Positions 1 to 8,341 of a stretch of 64,000 bases of DNA are shown here, piece after piece. The notes under the pieces were generated by a model. That model was not told where the DNA came from, did not search any database, and saw only the letters and a program-made list of their open reading frames with translations. The position numbers and the translations under genes were made by a program. Within the stretch, counting starts at the first letter, position 1, and each line of letters starts with the position of its first letter. Origin of the DNA: Micromonospora rhizosphaerae (GTDB taxonomy: Bacteria; Actinomycetota; Actinomycetes; Mycobacteriales; Micromonosporaceae); the NCBI RefSeq assembly GCF_900091465.1, contig NZ_FMHV01000002.1, positions 5,270,001-5,334,000 of the forward strand, in the 5' to 3' direction.

Positions 1-276
1 GTCGCCGACGGCCATGACCAGATCTCCGTTGGCCAGCGGCAGAATCAGGTACCAATCGCCGCCGATGCGCAGCGCGGGGTCGGCGCCGTGGCATCGCACG
101 GCGACCTGCAGGCCGGCGATGTCCCTGACGACGCTGGTGGCCGGCTGGATGGCGTGTTGCAGTGTGTGACTGATCTGCCGCTCGCGCGCCAGTTGCCCGC
201 GGTAGGACAGCGTTACCCGGTCGCTGTCTAGTGCGACCGTGCTCGTCAGCGGCCGCTGCGGTGGATGAATGATCAC
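1..276 (-). CDS. SpoIIE/PP2C-type phosphatase, partial
   Basis: The reverse strand reads through the window edge with GGDWYLILPLANGDLVMAVGD-like residues. This is the first metal-binding motif of SpoIIE-family (PPM) serine phosphatases, and LQHAIQP just before it resembles the usual helix that precedes the domain. The catalytic remainder lies outside the window. I chose the GTG at 276 because the frame is closed by a TGA at 325-327. No ribosome binding site precedes it, and the normal sensor (PAS/GAF) region is missing, so this may be a 5'-truncated gene. Family assignment is fairly sure; intactness is not. Confidence 0.6.
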   Translation of the reverse strand, partial: MIIHPPQRPLTSTVALDSDRVTLSYRGQLARERQISHTLQHAIQPATSVVRDIAGLQVAVRCHGADPALRIGGDWYLILPLANGDLVMAVGD

Positions 277-547
277 CGCTGGCGCCGGTCCGCTGTTCGT
301 CGGGATTCGATCACGACGGCTCCGTCACGCCTGGGTCTGCCGGATGCCCGTGTTGGATTCATTGTCCGTCCACCGCCTCGTACCTCCAGCCCGTACTGTC
401 GGAGGGTTCGCCTGTTTTAGCCAATGGTGCCCGGATCGCGGGCACCCGGCTGACCGTCGTTGTCCATACCTCGGAGCGCGGCCGCTGTGCTGCCGCGTCT
501 GCCTCGGGCTCGTGCCTATTCGGCACGCACCGACCCGCCCGCCGCGG

Positions 548-1480
548 TTACTCCGCACCGACCAGGTAGATGAAGTCAGCCACCGCGCCCGTGAACGCTG
601 CGGGCTGCTCGATGTGTGCCAGGTTGCCGCTGTCCGGAAAGACGAGCAGGCCGGAGTACGGGACGCCCTCGTGCAGCATCGCCGCCCAATGCGGGCCAAA
701 GAGGGGGTCGTGGGCACCGGCTAGGACCAGCGTCGGCGCTTCGATCCGGCCCAGCTCGGCCCGGACGTCGAACGGCACGGATTCCCCGCCCCGCTGGGGC
801 GCGACCCAGCCGCGCAGGCGGGCCCGCAGCGGCGCGAAGGTTTCCTCGTGCGCCCAGTAGTCGGCGACGTAGGCCGGCCATGCGCCCCGCAGGCCGCGGA
901 CGAAGGTCTCGTCGTCGGTAGCGGTCAGCGCTTCCTCAAACGCCCGCACAACCGTGGTGGCCTCCATGCGGCGGCGCGGGTGGCGGGCCGGGAAGGCGGA
1001 CATTCCGGCCACAACCGACTGCCGGAATTGCTCGTCGGTCACGGGAGAAGTCGCGTACAGGACCAGCCCGGCGACCCGGCCCGGGTGGTCGAGCCCGTAG
1101 CGCTGCACGACGAGGCCGCCGTACCCGTGACCGAGTAGGAACACCGGATCCGTGCCGAGCTGGGACAGGACCGCGTCCAAGAAGCCCACGTACGTGTCAC
1201 AGCGGTAGCCACGCGGATCGGCAAGCCGTCCGGACCGACCGGTGCCGATCGGCTCGATATAGACCAGCTGCATGTGCTCTTCGAGCTCTGGCATCCGCAG
1301 ATAGTCCCAGCTCACGCCGGGACCGCCGGGATACACGACACACACCGGGCCGCTGCCGGCGACATGAAAGCGCTGATCGATCCCGTACACCGTCACGGTG
1401 TGTGTGCCTTGCGCCAGTCCGTCGCCCACGTGCTCCTCGTTCCCGCTCGGTGCCCGGATGTTGCGGCCCATGCCAGGCAC
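548..1480 (-). CDS. alpha/beta hydrolase, proline iminopeptidase-like, nucleophile serine missing
   Basis: This 310-residue alpha/beta-fold protein has an oxyanion region VVYPGGPG, then IEPIGTGRSGR, as in proline iminopeptidases and related hydrolases. The acid region LAGAHDPLFGP and the histidine region SGNLAHIEQP are present. The nucleophile elbow reads LLGHGYGGL, where GHSxGG is expected, so the catalytic serine is a glycine (codon GGG). If the sequence is right the protein cannot work as a normal serine hydrolase. It may be inactive, bind ligand only, or use another mechanism. The reading frame is otherwise intact. A start at the second methionine (MGRNIRAPS) is equally possible. It stands alone on the minus strand. 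Confidence 0.8.
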   Translation of the reverse strand: MPGMGRNIRAPSGNEEHVGDGLAQGTHTVTVYGIDQRFHVAGSGPVCVVYPGGPGVSWDYLRMPELEEHMQLVYIEPIGTGRSGRLADPRGYRCDTYVGFLDAVLSQLGTDPVFLLGHGYGGLVVQRYGLDHPGRVAGLVLYATSPVTDEQFRQSVVAGMSAFPARHPRRRMEATTVVRAFEEALTATDDETFVRGLRGAWPAYVADYWAHEETFAPLRARLRGWVAPQRGGESVPFDVRAELGRIEAPTLVLAGAHDPLFGPHWAAMLHEGVPYSGLLVFPDSGNLAHIEQPAAFTGAVADFIYLVGAE

Positions 1481-1653
1481 AACGTGGGGCTATCTGAGCC
1501 ACGACTTCATCCCAGGGTGATGCGACAGAGAGCCAGTGAAGAGCTCTCTCCGCCTTCGGTGACACCACGCTAAGAGGCCGGAGTGCGGTTCCAGTGACGT
1601 CCGAGTGTGACCGTCCGACCGGAACCGGTCGGATCACGCCCGGTGCGGGTGCC

Positions 1654-1893
1654 TCAGACACTCGGGTCGGCGAAGCCATGGCCAGGTCGGAGGTCGGCTT
1701 CCAGCGACTCGACCGCGCCGAGAAGACTCCGGAGGCCGACCTCCTCGCGCTGGGCGTCCGCCGGATCGAACAGCCATTCGGCGACCGGTACGCCGGCGGC
1801 CTCCTCCGGGTGGCTCGACTCGGCCATGGCCAGTTCCGCCTCGACCTCGGCCTTGAGCTCGTGCAGGGCGTTCTCGCCCATCGGTGTGGTCAT
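1654..1893 (-). CDS. 79-residue acidic protein, paralogue of the one at 10615
   Basis: A small acidic protein of unknown function. The start ATG at 1893 follows a strong GGAGGAAAG ribosome binding site. Residues 9-30 (LHELKAEVEAELAMAESS) are helix- or coiled-coil-prone. A highly conserved block WLFDPADAQREEVGLRSLLG follows at about 40-59. The protein at 10615-10854 has the same length, and the pair are about three-quarters identical by eye. Conservation of length and of the central block argues that both are real genes. A carbamate kinase relic lies upstream on the same strand. No signal peptide or membrane segment is visible. Confidence 0.75.
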   Translation of the reverse strand: MTTPMGENALHELKAEVEAELAMAESSHPEEAAGVPVAEWLFDPADAQREEVGLRSLLGAVESLEADLRPGHGFADPSV

Positions 1894-2029
1894 CTTTCCT
1901 CCATGCGCAGCTGGCGGATATCTGCCCGGACTGGAGCGGCTGACCGCAAGGATCAGCTGCCTCGAGATCAGTCCGGAGCAGTACGAATTTGTCGACTTCC
2001 GTGGGTGGCTATCGCTGTGCGTTGACAAG

Positions 2030-2365
2030 GACCGAGTCACGGTGGTCCCGGCTGTGCCGGCGAGAACTGCGGCCGCGTCGCCGAGGGCGCCGATCGCAGC
2101 GGCGTGTCCGGAGGCCCGGACGAACCGGATGCAGGCCTCGACCTTGGGTGCCATCGACCCGGCCGAGAACCGCATGCCAGCGAGGGTGTCAGCGTCGATG
2201 GTATGGATGGGCGTGGCGGTTCCTGCGCCAGCGGGCCGACCTGCGGGCCGTTGCCGTGGCAGACGATCAGTTGGTGGTCGGCCGCCAGTAGCGCGAGAGA
2301 CTGCGCGGCGCGACGGGCGCCGCCGCGGCCGCGGCCGAGCTCGCTGCCGGCGACTGTGATGACGT
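2030..2365 (-). pseudogene. arcC: carbamate kinase relic with internal deletion
   Basis: Two blocks of a carbamate kinase survive next to each other. The N-proximal block reads RRAAQSLALLAADHQLIVCH followed by GNGPQVG (about 2225-2330), the classic GNGPQVG motif region. The C-terminal block reads FSAGSMAPKVEACIRFV and then AAIGALGDAAAVLAGTAGTT (about 2038-2180). The roughly 190 residues normally between them are gone, and the two blocks lie in different frames. The first ALGGNA strand is also missing. No functional kinase can be made. Carbamate kinase normally makes ATP from carbamoyl phosphate. No other arginine deiminase gene is nearby. Confidence 0.75.
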
Positions 2366-2527
2366 CGATGCCGTTCCGGCCTCAATCCACCGATCGAATC
2401 CAGTGATTGCAACTCGCGCGCTGCCTTCGCTCCGCTCAGCAACGCATGACGGCGACGCGGGTGGCGGAAGAATCTCCCGCCACCCCGCTGCCTACTGCCC
2501 CCGCGTGGCGCGGTGGACCGATGGTTG

Positions 2528-3340
2528 TCAGGCCGTCTCGCGAGCTGCCCGCTTGATGAACGCGGCCGTCGTTTCCGGCTGCGACACGAACACCGCGTGT
2601 GACGCGTCGACGCTCTTGATGACCCCGTTGGCGCGTTCGGCCACAAAGCGCTGCGTCGCCGGTGGGATGGTCACGTCACGTTCAGCGATGAGGTGGTAGG
2701 TGGGAATGGAGCGCCAGGCCGGCTCACCCGCCCCTTCGTCCCCCGCCGCCGCCATGATCGGCCGCTGCGTCACCGCCATGAGGGCGGCCTCGCGGGCCGG
2801 AACGTCCGCGCCGAACTGCTTGTGGAACAGCTTCTGATCTATGTAGAGATCTACGTTGCCGTCCAGCAGCGGGACCGGTCGGAGCGCCTCCGGGAGGGTG
2901 CTGCCGTCGAACATGGACACCAGTTCGTTGGCGCTTTCGCCCTTTTCGGGAGCGAGCCCGGCGACGTAGACGAGCGCCTTGACGTTGGGGTTGCCGGTGG
3001 CCGCGGTCGAGATGACGCTACCACCGTACGAGTGTCCGACCAGGACGATCGGGCCATCGATCGACTGCAGCAGGGCCTTGACCTGCGCGGCGTCGTGCGC
3101 AACACCGCGCAGCGGGTTAGCGGCGGCGACGACCGGGTAGCCGTCGTCCAGCAGCTGGCGGGTCACCCCGCTCCAGCCACCGGAGTCGGCGAACGCGCCG
3201 TGTACCAGGACGACCGTCGGCTTCGCGCCGCGATCGGCGGTGGCCTGCGCGGCGCCGGGGCCGACCGCCATGACGGTCGCCGCGGTGAACAGCGTCGCCG
3301 CGGCGACGCCGAAGGCCCCGAATCTCTTGCTCAGTGACAT
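2528..3340 (-). CDS. secreted alpha/beta hydrolase (esterase-like)
   Basis: A 270-residue protein with an N-terminal signal peptide (basic MSLSKRFG, then a hydrophobic stretch ending near GPGAAQATA). The mature part is an alpha/beta hydrolase with VVLVHGAFADSGGW at the oxyanion site, the nucleophile elbow VGHSYGGS, the acid LIAERDVTIPP and the histidine DASHAVFVSQP, so the triad is complete. The closest relative in the window is the broken hydrolase at 8342, which shares VVLVHGAFAESASW and GHSYGG. The family hydrolyses small esters or related substrates; the natural substrate cannot be told. It follows an unrelated esterase on the same strand. Confidence 0.9.
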   Translation of the reverse strand: MSLSKRFGAFGVAAATLFTAATVMAVGPGAAQATADRGAKPTVVLVHGAFADSGGWSGVTRQLLDDGYPVVAAANPLRGVAHDAAQVKALLQSIDGPIVLVGHSYGGSVISTAATGNPNVKALVYVAGLAPEKGESANELVSMFDGSTLPEALRPVPLLDGNVDLYIDQKLFHKQFGADVPAREAALMAVTQRPIMAAAGDEGAGEPAWRSIPTYHLIAERDVTIPPATQRFVAERANGVIKSVDASHAVFVSQPETTAAFIKRAARETA

Positions 3341-3415
3341 GTGCCTCTCCTACCTGTTGGTGAACCGCACCGCGCGTCGAGGTGTGGAGTTCGAGTTGGT
3401 CCGGTGGTGGCTGGT

Positions 3416-4372
3416 TCAGGCGCTCGCGGTACCGAGGGCCTGCCGCAGCACCGCGATCGCCTGCGCGGTGGCCGCCTTGGCCGCCTGGGTGTCCTTCAGC
3501 GGGTTCAGCATCATGAAGTCGTGGCAGATGCCGTCGTAGCGCACCGTCGTGACCGGCACCCCGGCGGCGCGAAGCTTGGCCGCGTAGGCCTCACCCTCGT
3601 CGCGCAGCACGTCGGCCTCGTCCACGATCAGAAACGCCGGCGGCAGGTCCTGAAGATCCTCCAGCGACGCCCGCAACGGCGACGCCGTGATCTCCGGGCG
3701 CACCGAGCGGTCCGGGGCGTAGCAGTCCCAAAACCACGCCATTCCCTTCGCCGTCAGGAACGGCCCGTCCGCGAACTCGGTGTAGCTGTCGGTGTCCTGG
3801 CTGGCATCGGTGACTGGGTAGTACATCGACTGGTGCACGAACCTGACATCGCCGCGCTGCTTGGCCAGGATCGTCACCGCGGCGGTCATGTTGCCGCCCA
3901 CCGAGTCCCCCGCGATCGCCAGCCGCGACGCGTCCAGGCCGTACGACGCCCCGTCGGACACGATCCACCGGGCCGCCGCGTAGATCTGCTCGATCGCCAC
4001 CGGGTAGTGCGCGTCCGGGGAGGGCGTGTACTCCACGAACACCACCGCCGCGCCGACTCCCACCGAGATCTCCCGCACCAACCGGTCATGCGTGCCGGCG
4101 TTACCCAACACCCAGCCGCCACCGTGCACGTACAGCACCACCGGCAGCGTTCCCGTGACACCCTCCGGCCGCACGACCCGTACCCGCACGTCACCGACCG
4201 TGGCTGCGACGGTCACCCACTGCTCGTCGATCGCCGGCGCCTCGACCGGGCCGGCCTGCACGTCGTCGAGGACCTTGCGCGCCGCGACCGGGGAAAGCTC
4301 ATAGATGAACGGCGGCTTTGACGTGGCCTCGGCGAATTTCTGCGTGACCGGCTCGAGCACAACATCGGACAT
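3416..4372 (-). CDS. HSL-family (family IV) esterase/lipase
   Basis: A 318-residue cytoplasmic alpha/beta hydrolase of the hormone-sensitive-lipase family. It carries the oxyanion motif YVHGGGWVLGN, the nucleophile motif AIAGDSVGGN, the acid in IVDEADVLRDEGEAYA and the histidine in YDGICHDFMML, so all catalytic elements are present. The length is typical of acetyl esterases of the LipI/NlhH group. There is no signal peptide. It is the upstream member of a run of two hydrolase genes on the minus strand, with 75 bp between this gene and the secreted hydrolase. The substrate is unknown. Confidence 0.9.
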   Translation of the reverse strand: MSDVVLEPVTQKFAEATSKPPFIYELSPVAARKVLDDVQAGPVEAPAIDEQWVTVAATVGDVRVRVVRPEGVTGTLPVVLYVHGGGWVLGNAGTHDRLVREISVGVGAAVVFVEYTPSPDAHYPVAIEQIYAAARWIVSDGASYGLDASRLAIAGDSVGGNMTAAVTILAKQRGDVRFVHQSMYYPVTDASQDTDSYTEFADGPFLTAKGMAWFWDCYAPDRSVRPEITASPLRASLEDLQDLPPAFLIVDEADVLRDEGEAYAAKLRAAGVPVTTVRYDGICHDFMMLNPLKDTQAAKAATAQAIAVLRQALGTASA

Positions 4373-4665
4373 GACATACCTCTTAAGTCGGGTGATCCCT
4401 GTGCTCAGGAACGCTAGGGAGGCCGAGTGCAGAAGCAGTGGCGAACGAGTGCGTGCGCGCGGTCACTGGCTTACCTGAGTAGGTCGCGACCACGGGATCA
4501 CCCGGCACACCTGACCGCTGCGCAGGGGGTGTCCGCAGCGTCCCGGACGACCTGCGAGCACTCGGCTTCAATCGCGGCGAGGGCCGGATCGGCGCGCGAG
4601 TCCGGTTCAGGCCCACCGCGCAGGAGCCGCGCACAGCGCCCGGGCCTCGGCATAGAGCCGTACCC

Positions 4666-7065
4666 TCAGGCGTCGAGGGCCGCCAGTTCGGCCTTCGCCA
4701 AACTGATCGTCCTGGCGCGGTGGAGCGCGCAGTGGACCCCCACACGTGCATGTAATGCGATGCCTCGATGCCATGCCCGCACTGGAATCTCCACTTCACA
4801 CAAGGTCATCGCGCACGGTGGAGGTGCGGCATAGCCCGACGTGAATCGGATCTTCTCGGACCCGCGTTCCTCACGGCCGTCCTCCAGCAGCTTGAGCGCG
4901 CGGGTCAGGTGGTCGCGGGCCTTGTCGGTCGCGCCGAGAGCGGAGTGTGCCTGGCCCAGCGTCAGATGAACCCGACCCGTGAAACGGGGGCCGTAGTCGG
5001 CGGCCAGGGGTAGTGCCCGCGTCGCCGCGTCAAGCGCCTCCGGCCAGCTCTTCGCGTCGGCCAGGCACCTGGCCATCGCCACCCGGGCCGTCATCCGAGC
5101 CACCTGCGCCGGCGCCGGCGCGACCGGTCGCGCGTCGACCTCCCGCAGCACACCCCGGAACTCGTTCAGCGCCTCGTCGAACCTGCCGAGCTCCACGAAC
5201 GTCTGCCCCAATCCAACGCAAATCTGGACGTACCCGTCGTGGTTGCCGGCGGCGTCGGCCAGGTTCAGGGCGCGGTAGTACGCTCCCATGGCCTTCTCGA
5301 TGTTGCCGCCCATCCGCCAAGCACGGGCCGCGTAGTGCAACGCGTTGGCTTGTTCCTTCGTGTCGCCGAGCTCCCCGGCAAACCGGTAGGCCTCCATCGC
5401 CAGGGCCACGCTCTCCTCGTGGCGCCGCTCACAGGTGGAGACAGCCCAGGCATAGTGGTTGATGTGGGTGATCTCCTGCCGACGGTCAGGCAACCGGCCG
5501 GCAGCGACACGGGAAAGGCAATAGACCTCCGACCAGTGTGCCCAATGGATCATTCGGTCCGCGTACCAGTGCATCGTCTCTGCCACGTCCACGACCCGCT
5601 GGTGCTGGTCGGCGGCGGCCGCCGACCGCAACGCGGCCAGCCAATTGTCCGCCTCGACCTGCAGCCAGCTATGCGCCTCCTCCGGTGTGGCCATGGAAAC
5701 CAGACCCTGCCAGTCATCCGGTGGCGCGCCGAACCCGGGCTCGAACCACCGCCCCGCGATGATCGCCGTCTCCAACAACCAATCCACCATCCGACGCTCG
5801 GTCCCCGCCCTGGCCTCCGCCGGCTCCTCGCCGCGCAGCCGGTCAGCCGCGAAAAGCCGGATCAGGTCGTGGAACCGGTAACGATCGAAACCTTCGGACT
5901 GCAAGAGGCCCAGGTCAACCAGCTCATCCAACTGATCCTCGGCGTCGAAGAGATCAACCTGGGCGAGCACTGCGGCGATCGGAGCGCCGAAATCCACCCC
6001 CGGCACGTGCGCGAGCCGCCGGAACATCGCCTTCGCCGGGTTGGACAGCTGGGCGTACGACAACGCGAACGCCGCCGCCACCCCCAGATCCCCCACCGAG
6101 AGGTTCGCCAGCCGCCGATCCGCGTCCGACAGCCGCTCCGCCAGATGCCCCATCGTCCACCCCGGCCGACTCGCCAACCGCGTACCCGCGATCCGCAACG
6201 CCAACGGCAGGTGGCCACACAACTGGGCCACCGTGCCGACCTCCTGCCCCGCCGCCCGATCCGACGCCTCCCCCACAATCGCCCGCAACAGATCAGCCGA
6301 CTCCCCCGACGTCAGCGGCGCCAACCCGATCCGCAACACCCCCTCCAAACCACCCAACAAGCGACGACTGGTCACCACCACCATCCCGGCCCCCAGACCC
6401 GGCAACAACGGCCGCACCTGACCCTCATCCGCCGCGTTGTCCAACACCAGCAGACACCGCCGCTCCCGCAGAATCGCCCGCAACTGGCTGGCCCGCTCCT
6501 GCTCATCGTTGGCGATCCTGCGGGGGTTGACGTCCAGCGCCCGCAACAGCCGCATCAACGCCTCACCAACCGGCGTCGGCACCGGATCCGTACCCCGAAG
6601 GTCCAGGTAGAACTGCCCGTCGGGAAACACCTCCCGCAACTGCTCGGCCGCCCGGACCGCGAACGCCGTCTTCCCCACGCCCGGCTGGCCGTGCACCACC
6701 GCCACCAGCGTCGGACCACCGACAGACGCCGCCAGTGCGTGGCGGCAGAGCAACTCCAACCTCCGTGCTCGACCCACAAAGTCACTGACCCCCCGCGGCA
6801 GCTCACCCACTCGGGGCCGCCCGACCCGACTCTCCGACCGCTCCGAGCGCGCCAACTCGACCAGACCAGCACGATCCCCATCACTGAGCTTCAGCGCGTC
6901 GGCCAACGCCGCCAACGTCCGCTCCTGCGGCGCGCGACTGTGCCCCCGCTCCATGTCACTGATCGCCCGACCACTCACCCCCGACGCCTCGGACAGATCC
7001 TCGATAGTCAGCCCCGCCGACTGCCGGAACCCCCGCAACCGCTGCCCGAACGAAGAACCAGCCAC
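4666..7065 (-). CDS. XRE-NB-ARC-TPR STAND regulator
   Basis: A large signal-transduction ATPase of the STAND class without a SARP domain. Near the N-terminus is an XRE helix-turn-helix (SFGQRLRGFRQSAGLTIEDL, then SGRAISDMERG). An NB-ARC ATPase follows, with Walker A VVHGQPGVGKTAFAV, Walker B CLLVLDNAADEGQV and the GHLPLALRIAG motif. The C-terminal third holds TPR-like helices, such as ANALHYAARAWRMGGNIEKA. I place the start at the GTG at 7065, four bases after GGGAGG. The frame stays open to 7119, but the upstream DNA is an epimerase relic. The last 70 residues (after LLEDGREERG) do not look like TPR and may be an altered end. The ligand and targets are unknown. Confidence 0.85.
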   Translation of the reverse strand: MAGSSFGQRLRGFRQSAGLTIEDLSEASGVSGRAISDMERGHSRAPQERTLAALADALKLSDGDRAGLVELARSERSESRVGRPRVGELPRGVSDFVGRARRLELLCRHALAASVGGPTLVAVVHGQPGVGKTAFAVRAAEQLREVFPDGQFYLDLRGTDPVPTPVGEALMRLLRALDVNPRRIANDEQERASQLRAILRERRCLLVLDNAADEGQVRPLLPGLGAGMVVVTSRRLLGGLEGVLRIGLAPLTSGESADLLRAIVGEASDRAAGQEVGTVAQLCGHLPLALRIAGTRLASRPGWTMGHLAERLSDADRRLANLSVGDLGVAAAFALSYAQLSNPAKAMFRRLAHVPGVDFGAPIAAVLAQVDLFDAEDQLDELVDLGLLQSEGFDRYRFHDLIRLFAADRLRGEEPAEARAGTERRMVDWLLETAIIAGRWFEPGFGAPPDDWQGLVSMATPEEAHSWLQVEADNWLAALRSAAAADQHQRVVDVAETMHWYADRMIHWAHWSEVYCLSRVAAGRLPDRRQEITHINHYAWAVSTCERRHEESVALAMEAYRFAGELGDTKEQANALHYAARAWRMGGNIEKAMGAYYRALNLADAAGNHDGYVQICVGLGQTFVELGRFDEALNEFRGVLREVDARPVAPAPAQVARMTARVAMARCLADAKSWPEALDAATRALPLAADYGPRFTGRVHLTLGQAHSALGATDKARDHLTRALKLLEDGREERGSEKIRFTSGYAAPPPCAMTLCEVEIPVRAWHRGIALHARVGVHCALHRARTISLAKAELAALDA

Positions 7066-7091
7066 CACACCTCCCAAACGCTTTCGGATCA

Positions 7092-7209
7092 TCCCGGCGA
7101 GATCACCCTCGCCGCCCACGGTGACCAGCGCGCCGTCATCACCGACAACAGGGCCGGCATGTTCGCCACCGACCCGGGCGACGCCATCATCGATGCCAGC
7201 CGCCAGCTA
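7092..7209 (+). pseudogene. relic of epimerase C-terminus
   Basis: The plus strand encodes EITLAAHGDQRAVITDN followed by RAGMFATDPGDAIIDA. This matches residues near the C-terminus of the epimerase at 11342 (RLTLAAQHDDRTVVTDD, then AAGMFAVATGDVLIAGPD). Only about 38 residues are recognisable and no gene surrounds them, so this is a decayed fragment between the STAND gene and the sigma factor gene. It is a third, diverged trace of this epimerase family in the window. Confidence 0.5.
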
Positions 7210-7229
7210 GGCCGGGTTGACCGGTCGGA

Positions 7230-8138
7230 TCAGGCCAGTCCGGACACCGCTGCGGTCTTCTCGGGGTTCATCACCCACAGCACCTGATTGATGCCGTCGG
7301 TCGAGGCGCTGACCGTGACAATGGCGTCCAAGGTGCCGTCGCGCCACAGCACGGCGGACGTCTGCCCGTTCGTACTCGCCCACCGCACCTCGACGCCGTC
7401 CCAGAACCAGGTGGAGATCGCGGTCAGGAACTTCGCCACGCGCACCACTCCCACCACCGGCCGGCGGGAAACGCGCACCCTGCCGTTGCCGTCGCCGATG
7501 TTGGTCACGTTCGCCGCTAGTAGCCGCTCCAACGCGGTCATGTCGCCGGAGCGGGCCGCCGTTATGAACGTGGTCAGGAGGTGCCGCTGCGCGGCCGCGC
7601 TCGCCGGCGTACGCCTCTCCCCCGTCATGTGTTTGCGCGCCCGGCTGACCAGCTGGCGCACCGCAGGTTCGGTCGACTGCAGGATGTCGGCGATCTGCGC
7701 GTACGGGTAGTCGAACGCCTCCCGCAGGACATACGCGGCGCGTTCGTTAGGCGTGAGCTTCTCCATCAGCAGCAGCGCCGCGAACTCCAGGGCCTCCCCG
7801 CGCTCCGCCCCCAGGTACGGGTCCGCGCTCGTGTCGACCGGTTCCGGCAGCCACGGCCCGATGTACGTCTCACGCCGCACCCGCGCCGACTGGAGTGCGT
7901 TGATCGCCAGCCGGGTCGTCGTCGTCGCCAGGAACGCGGCCGGGTCGATCACCGCGCCGCGGTCACACGTCTGCCACCGCAGCCACACCTCCTGCACCAG
8001 ATCCTCGGCCTCGGTGGCGCTGCCGAGCATGCGATACGCGATCCCGAACAGGCGCGGCCGCAGGCTCGTGAAGACCGCCGCGGCCTCCTCGAGATCATCC
8101 GTCCCAACCGGCTCGTGATTCACGCCAGAGTTCACCAT
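7230..8138 (-). CDS. ECF41-type RNA polymerase sigma factor (SigJ-like)
   Basis: A 302-residue extracytoplasmic-function sigma factor of the ECF41 group. Region 2 holds LFGIAYRMLGSATEAEDLVQ and EVWLRW. Region 4 holds LTPNERAAYVLREAF and YAQIADILQSTEPAVRQLVS. The linker carries the group's WLPEP motif. A SnoaL-like C-terminal extension (about residues 185-302) ends with NPEKT, near the NPDKL motif of the group. In ECF41 proteins this extension replaces an anti-sigma factor and tunes activity. These sigma factors usually sit beside a carboxymuconolactone decarboxylase, oxidoreductase or epimerase gene. Here an epimerase at 9721 and a broken hydrolase at 8342 both have promoters of the ECF41 pattern. 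Confidence 0.9.
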   Translation of the reverse strand: MVNSGVNHEPVGTDDLEEAAAVFTSLRPRLFGIAYRMLGSATEAEDLVQEVWLRWQTCDRGAVIDPAAFLATTTTRLAINALQSARVRRETYIGPWLPEPVDTSADPYLGAERGEALEFAALLLMEKLTPNERAAYVLREAFDYPYAQIADILQSTEPAVRQLVSRARKHMTGERRTPASAAAQRHLLTTFITAARSGDMTALERLLAANVTNIGDGNGRVRVSRRPVVGVVRVAKFLTAISTWFWDGVEVRWASTNGQTSAVLWRDGTLDAIVTVSASTDGINQVLWVMNPEKTAAVSGLA

Positions 8139-8220
8139 TCCTCGCCCCCGCTGACCACGTCGCGGCTGCTACCAGGCCCATCGTGGTCCGACCACGCCGC
8201 AAGCCCCAACGCCTGGGCAG

Positions 8221-8272
8221 CAGCAGTGACTGCAACCACAAGCGAGTCACTGCAGCAGTGACGGCAACCACA
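8221..8272. repeat. two 20-bp direct repeats, 32 bp apart
   Basis: The segment starting at 8221 (CAGCAGTGACTGCAACCACA) recurs at 8253-8272 with one mismatch (T to G at repeat position 11). The start-to-start spacing of 32 bp is about three helical turns, which would place two bound proteins on one face of the DNA. The pair lies between the divergent sigma factor and hydrolase genes, just upstream of the ECF41-like promoter. Confidence 0.6.
8246..8262. promoter_or_regulatory. 17-bp perfect palindrome, candidate operator
   Basis: GTCACTGCAGCAGTGAC is an inverted repeat with 8-bp arms around one central A. It overlaps the second 20-bp direct repeat and lies 15 bp upstream of the TGTCACA element. 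This fits an operator for an unidentified regulator of the divergent sigma factor/hydrolase region. No dedicated repressor gene adjoins it. Confidence 0.4.
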
Positions 8273-8276
8273 CGCC

Positions 8277-8303
8277 TGTCACAGATTCCGCGGCTGCGCT
8301 GTC
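8277..8303 (+). promoter_or_regulatory. ECF41-like promoter
   Basis: TGTCACA at 8277-8283 is followed after exactly 16 bases by TGTC at 8300-8303. The published ECF41 promoter pattern is TGTCACA-N16-CGTC, so this is a full -35 match and three of four at -10. It lies 38 bp before the ATG of the hydrolase at 8342 and beside the ECF41 sigma gene. Recognition by that sigma factor is inferred. Confidence 0.55.
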
Positions 8304-8341
8304 CCGGCTGGTGGAGACACCGAAGCGCACCAGGAGAACCC

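Noticed and set aside
3341..4321. Plus-strand frame opposite the HSL esterase
   Set aside because: The minus-strand frame has a full catalytic triad; this one has only Arg/His-rich noise.
5239..7287. Long plus-strand open frame opposite the STAND regulator
   Set aside because: It is rich in Arg, Pro and Gln, has no domain, and mirrors the high-GC codon pattern of the real minus-strand gene. Only its last 38 codons resemble a protein (epimerase relic).
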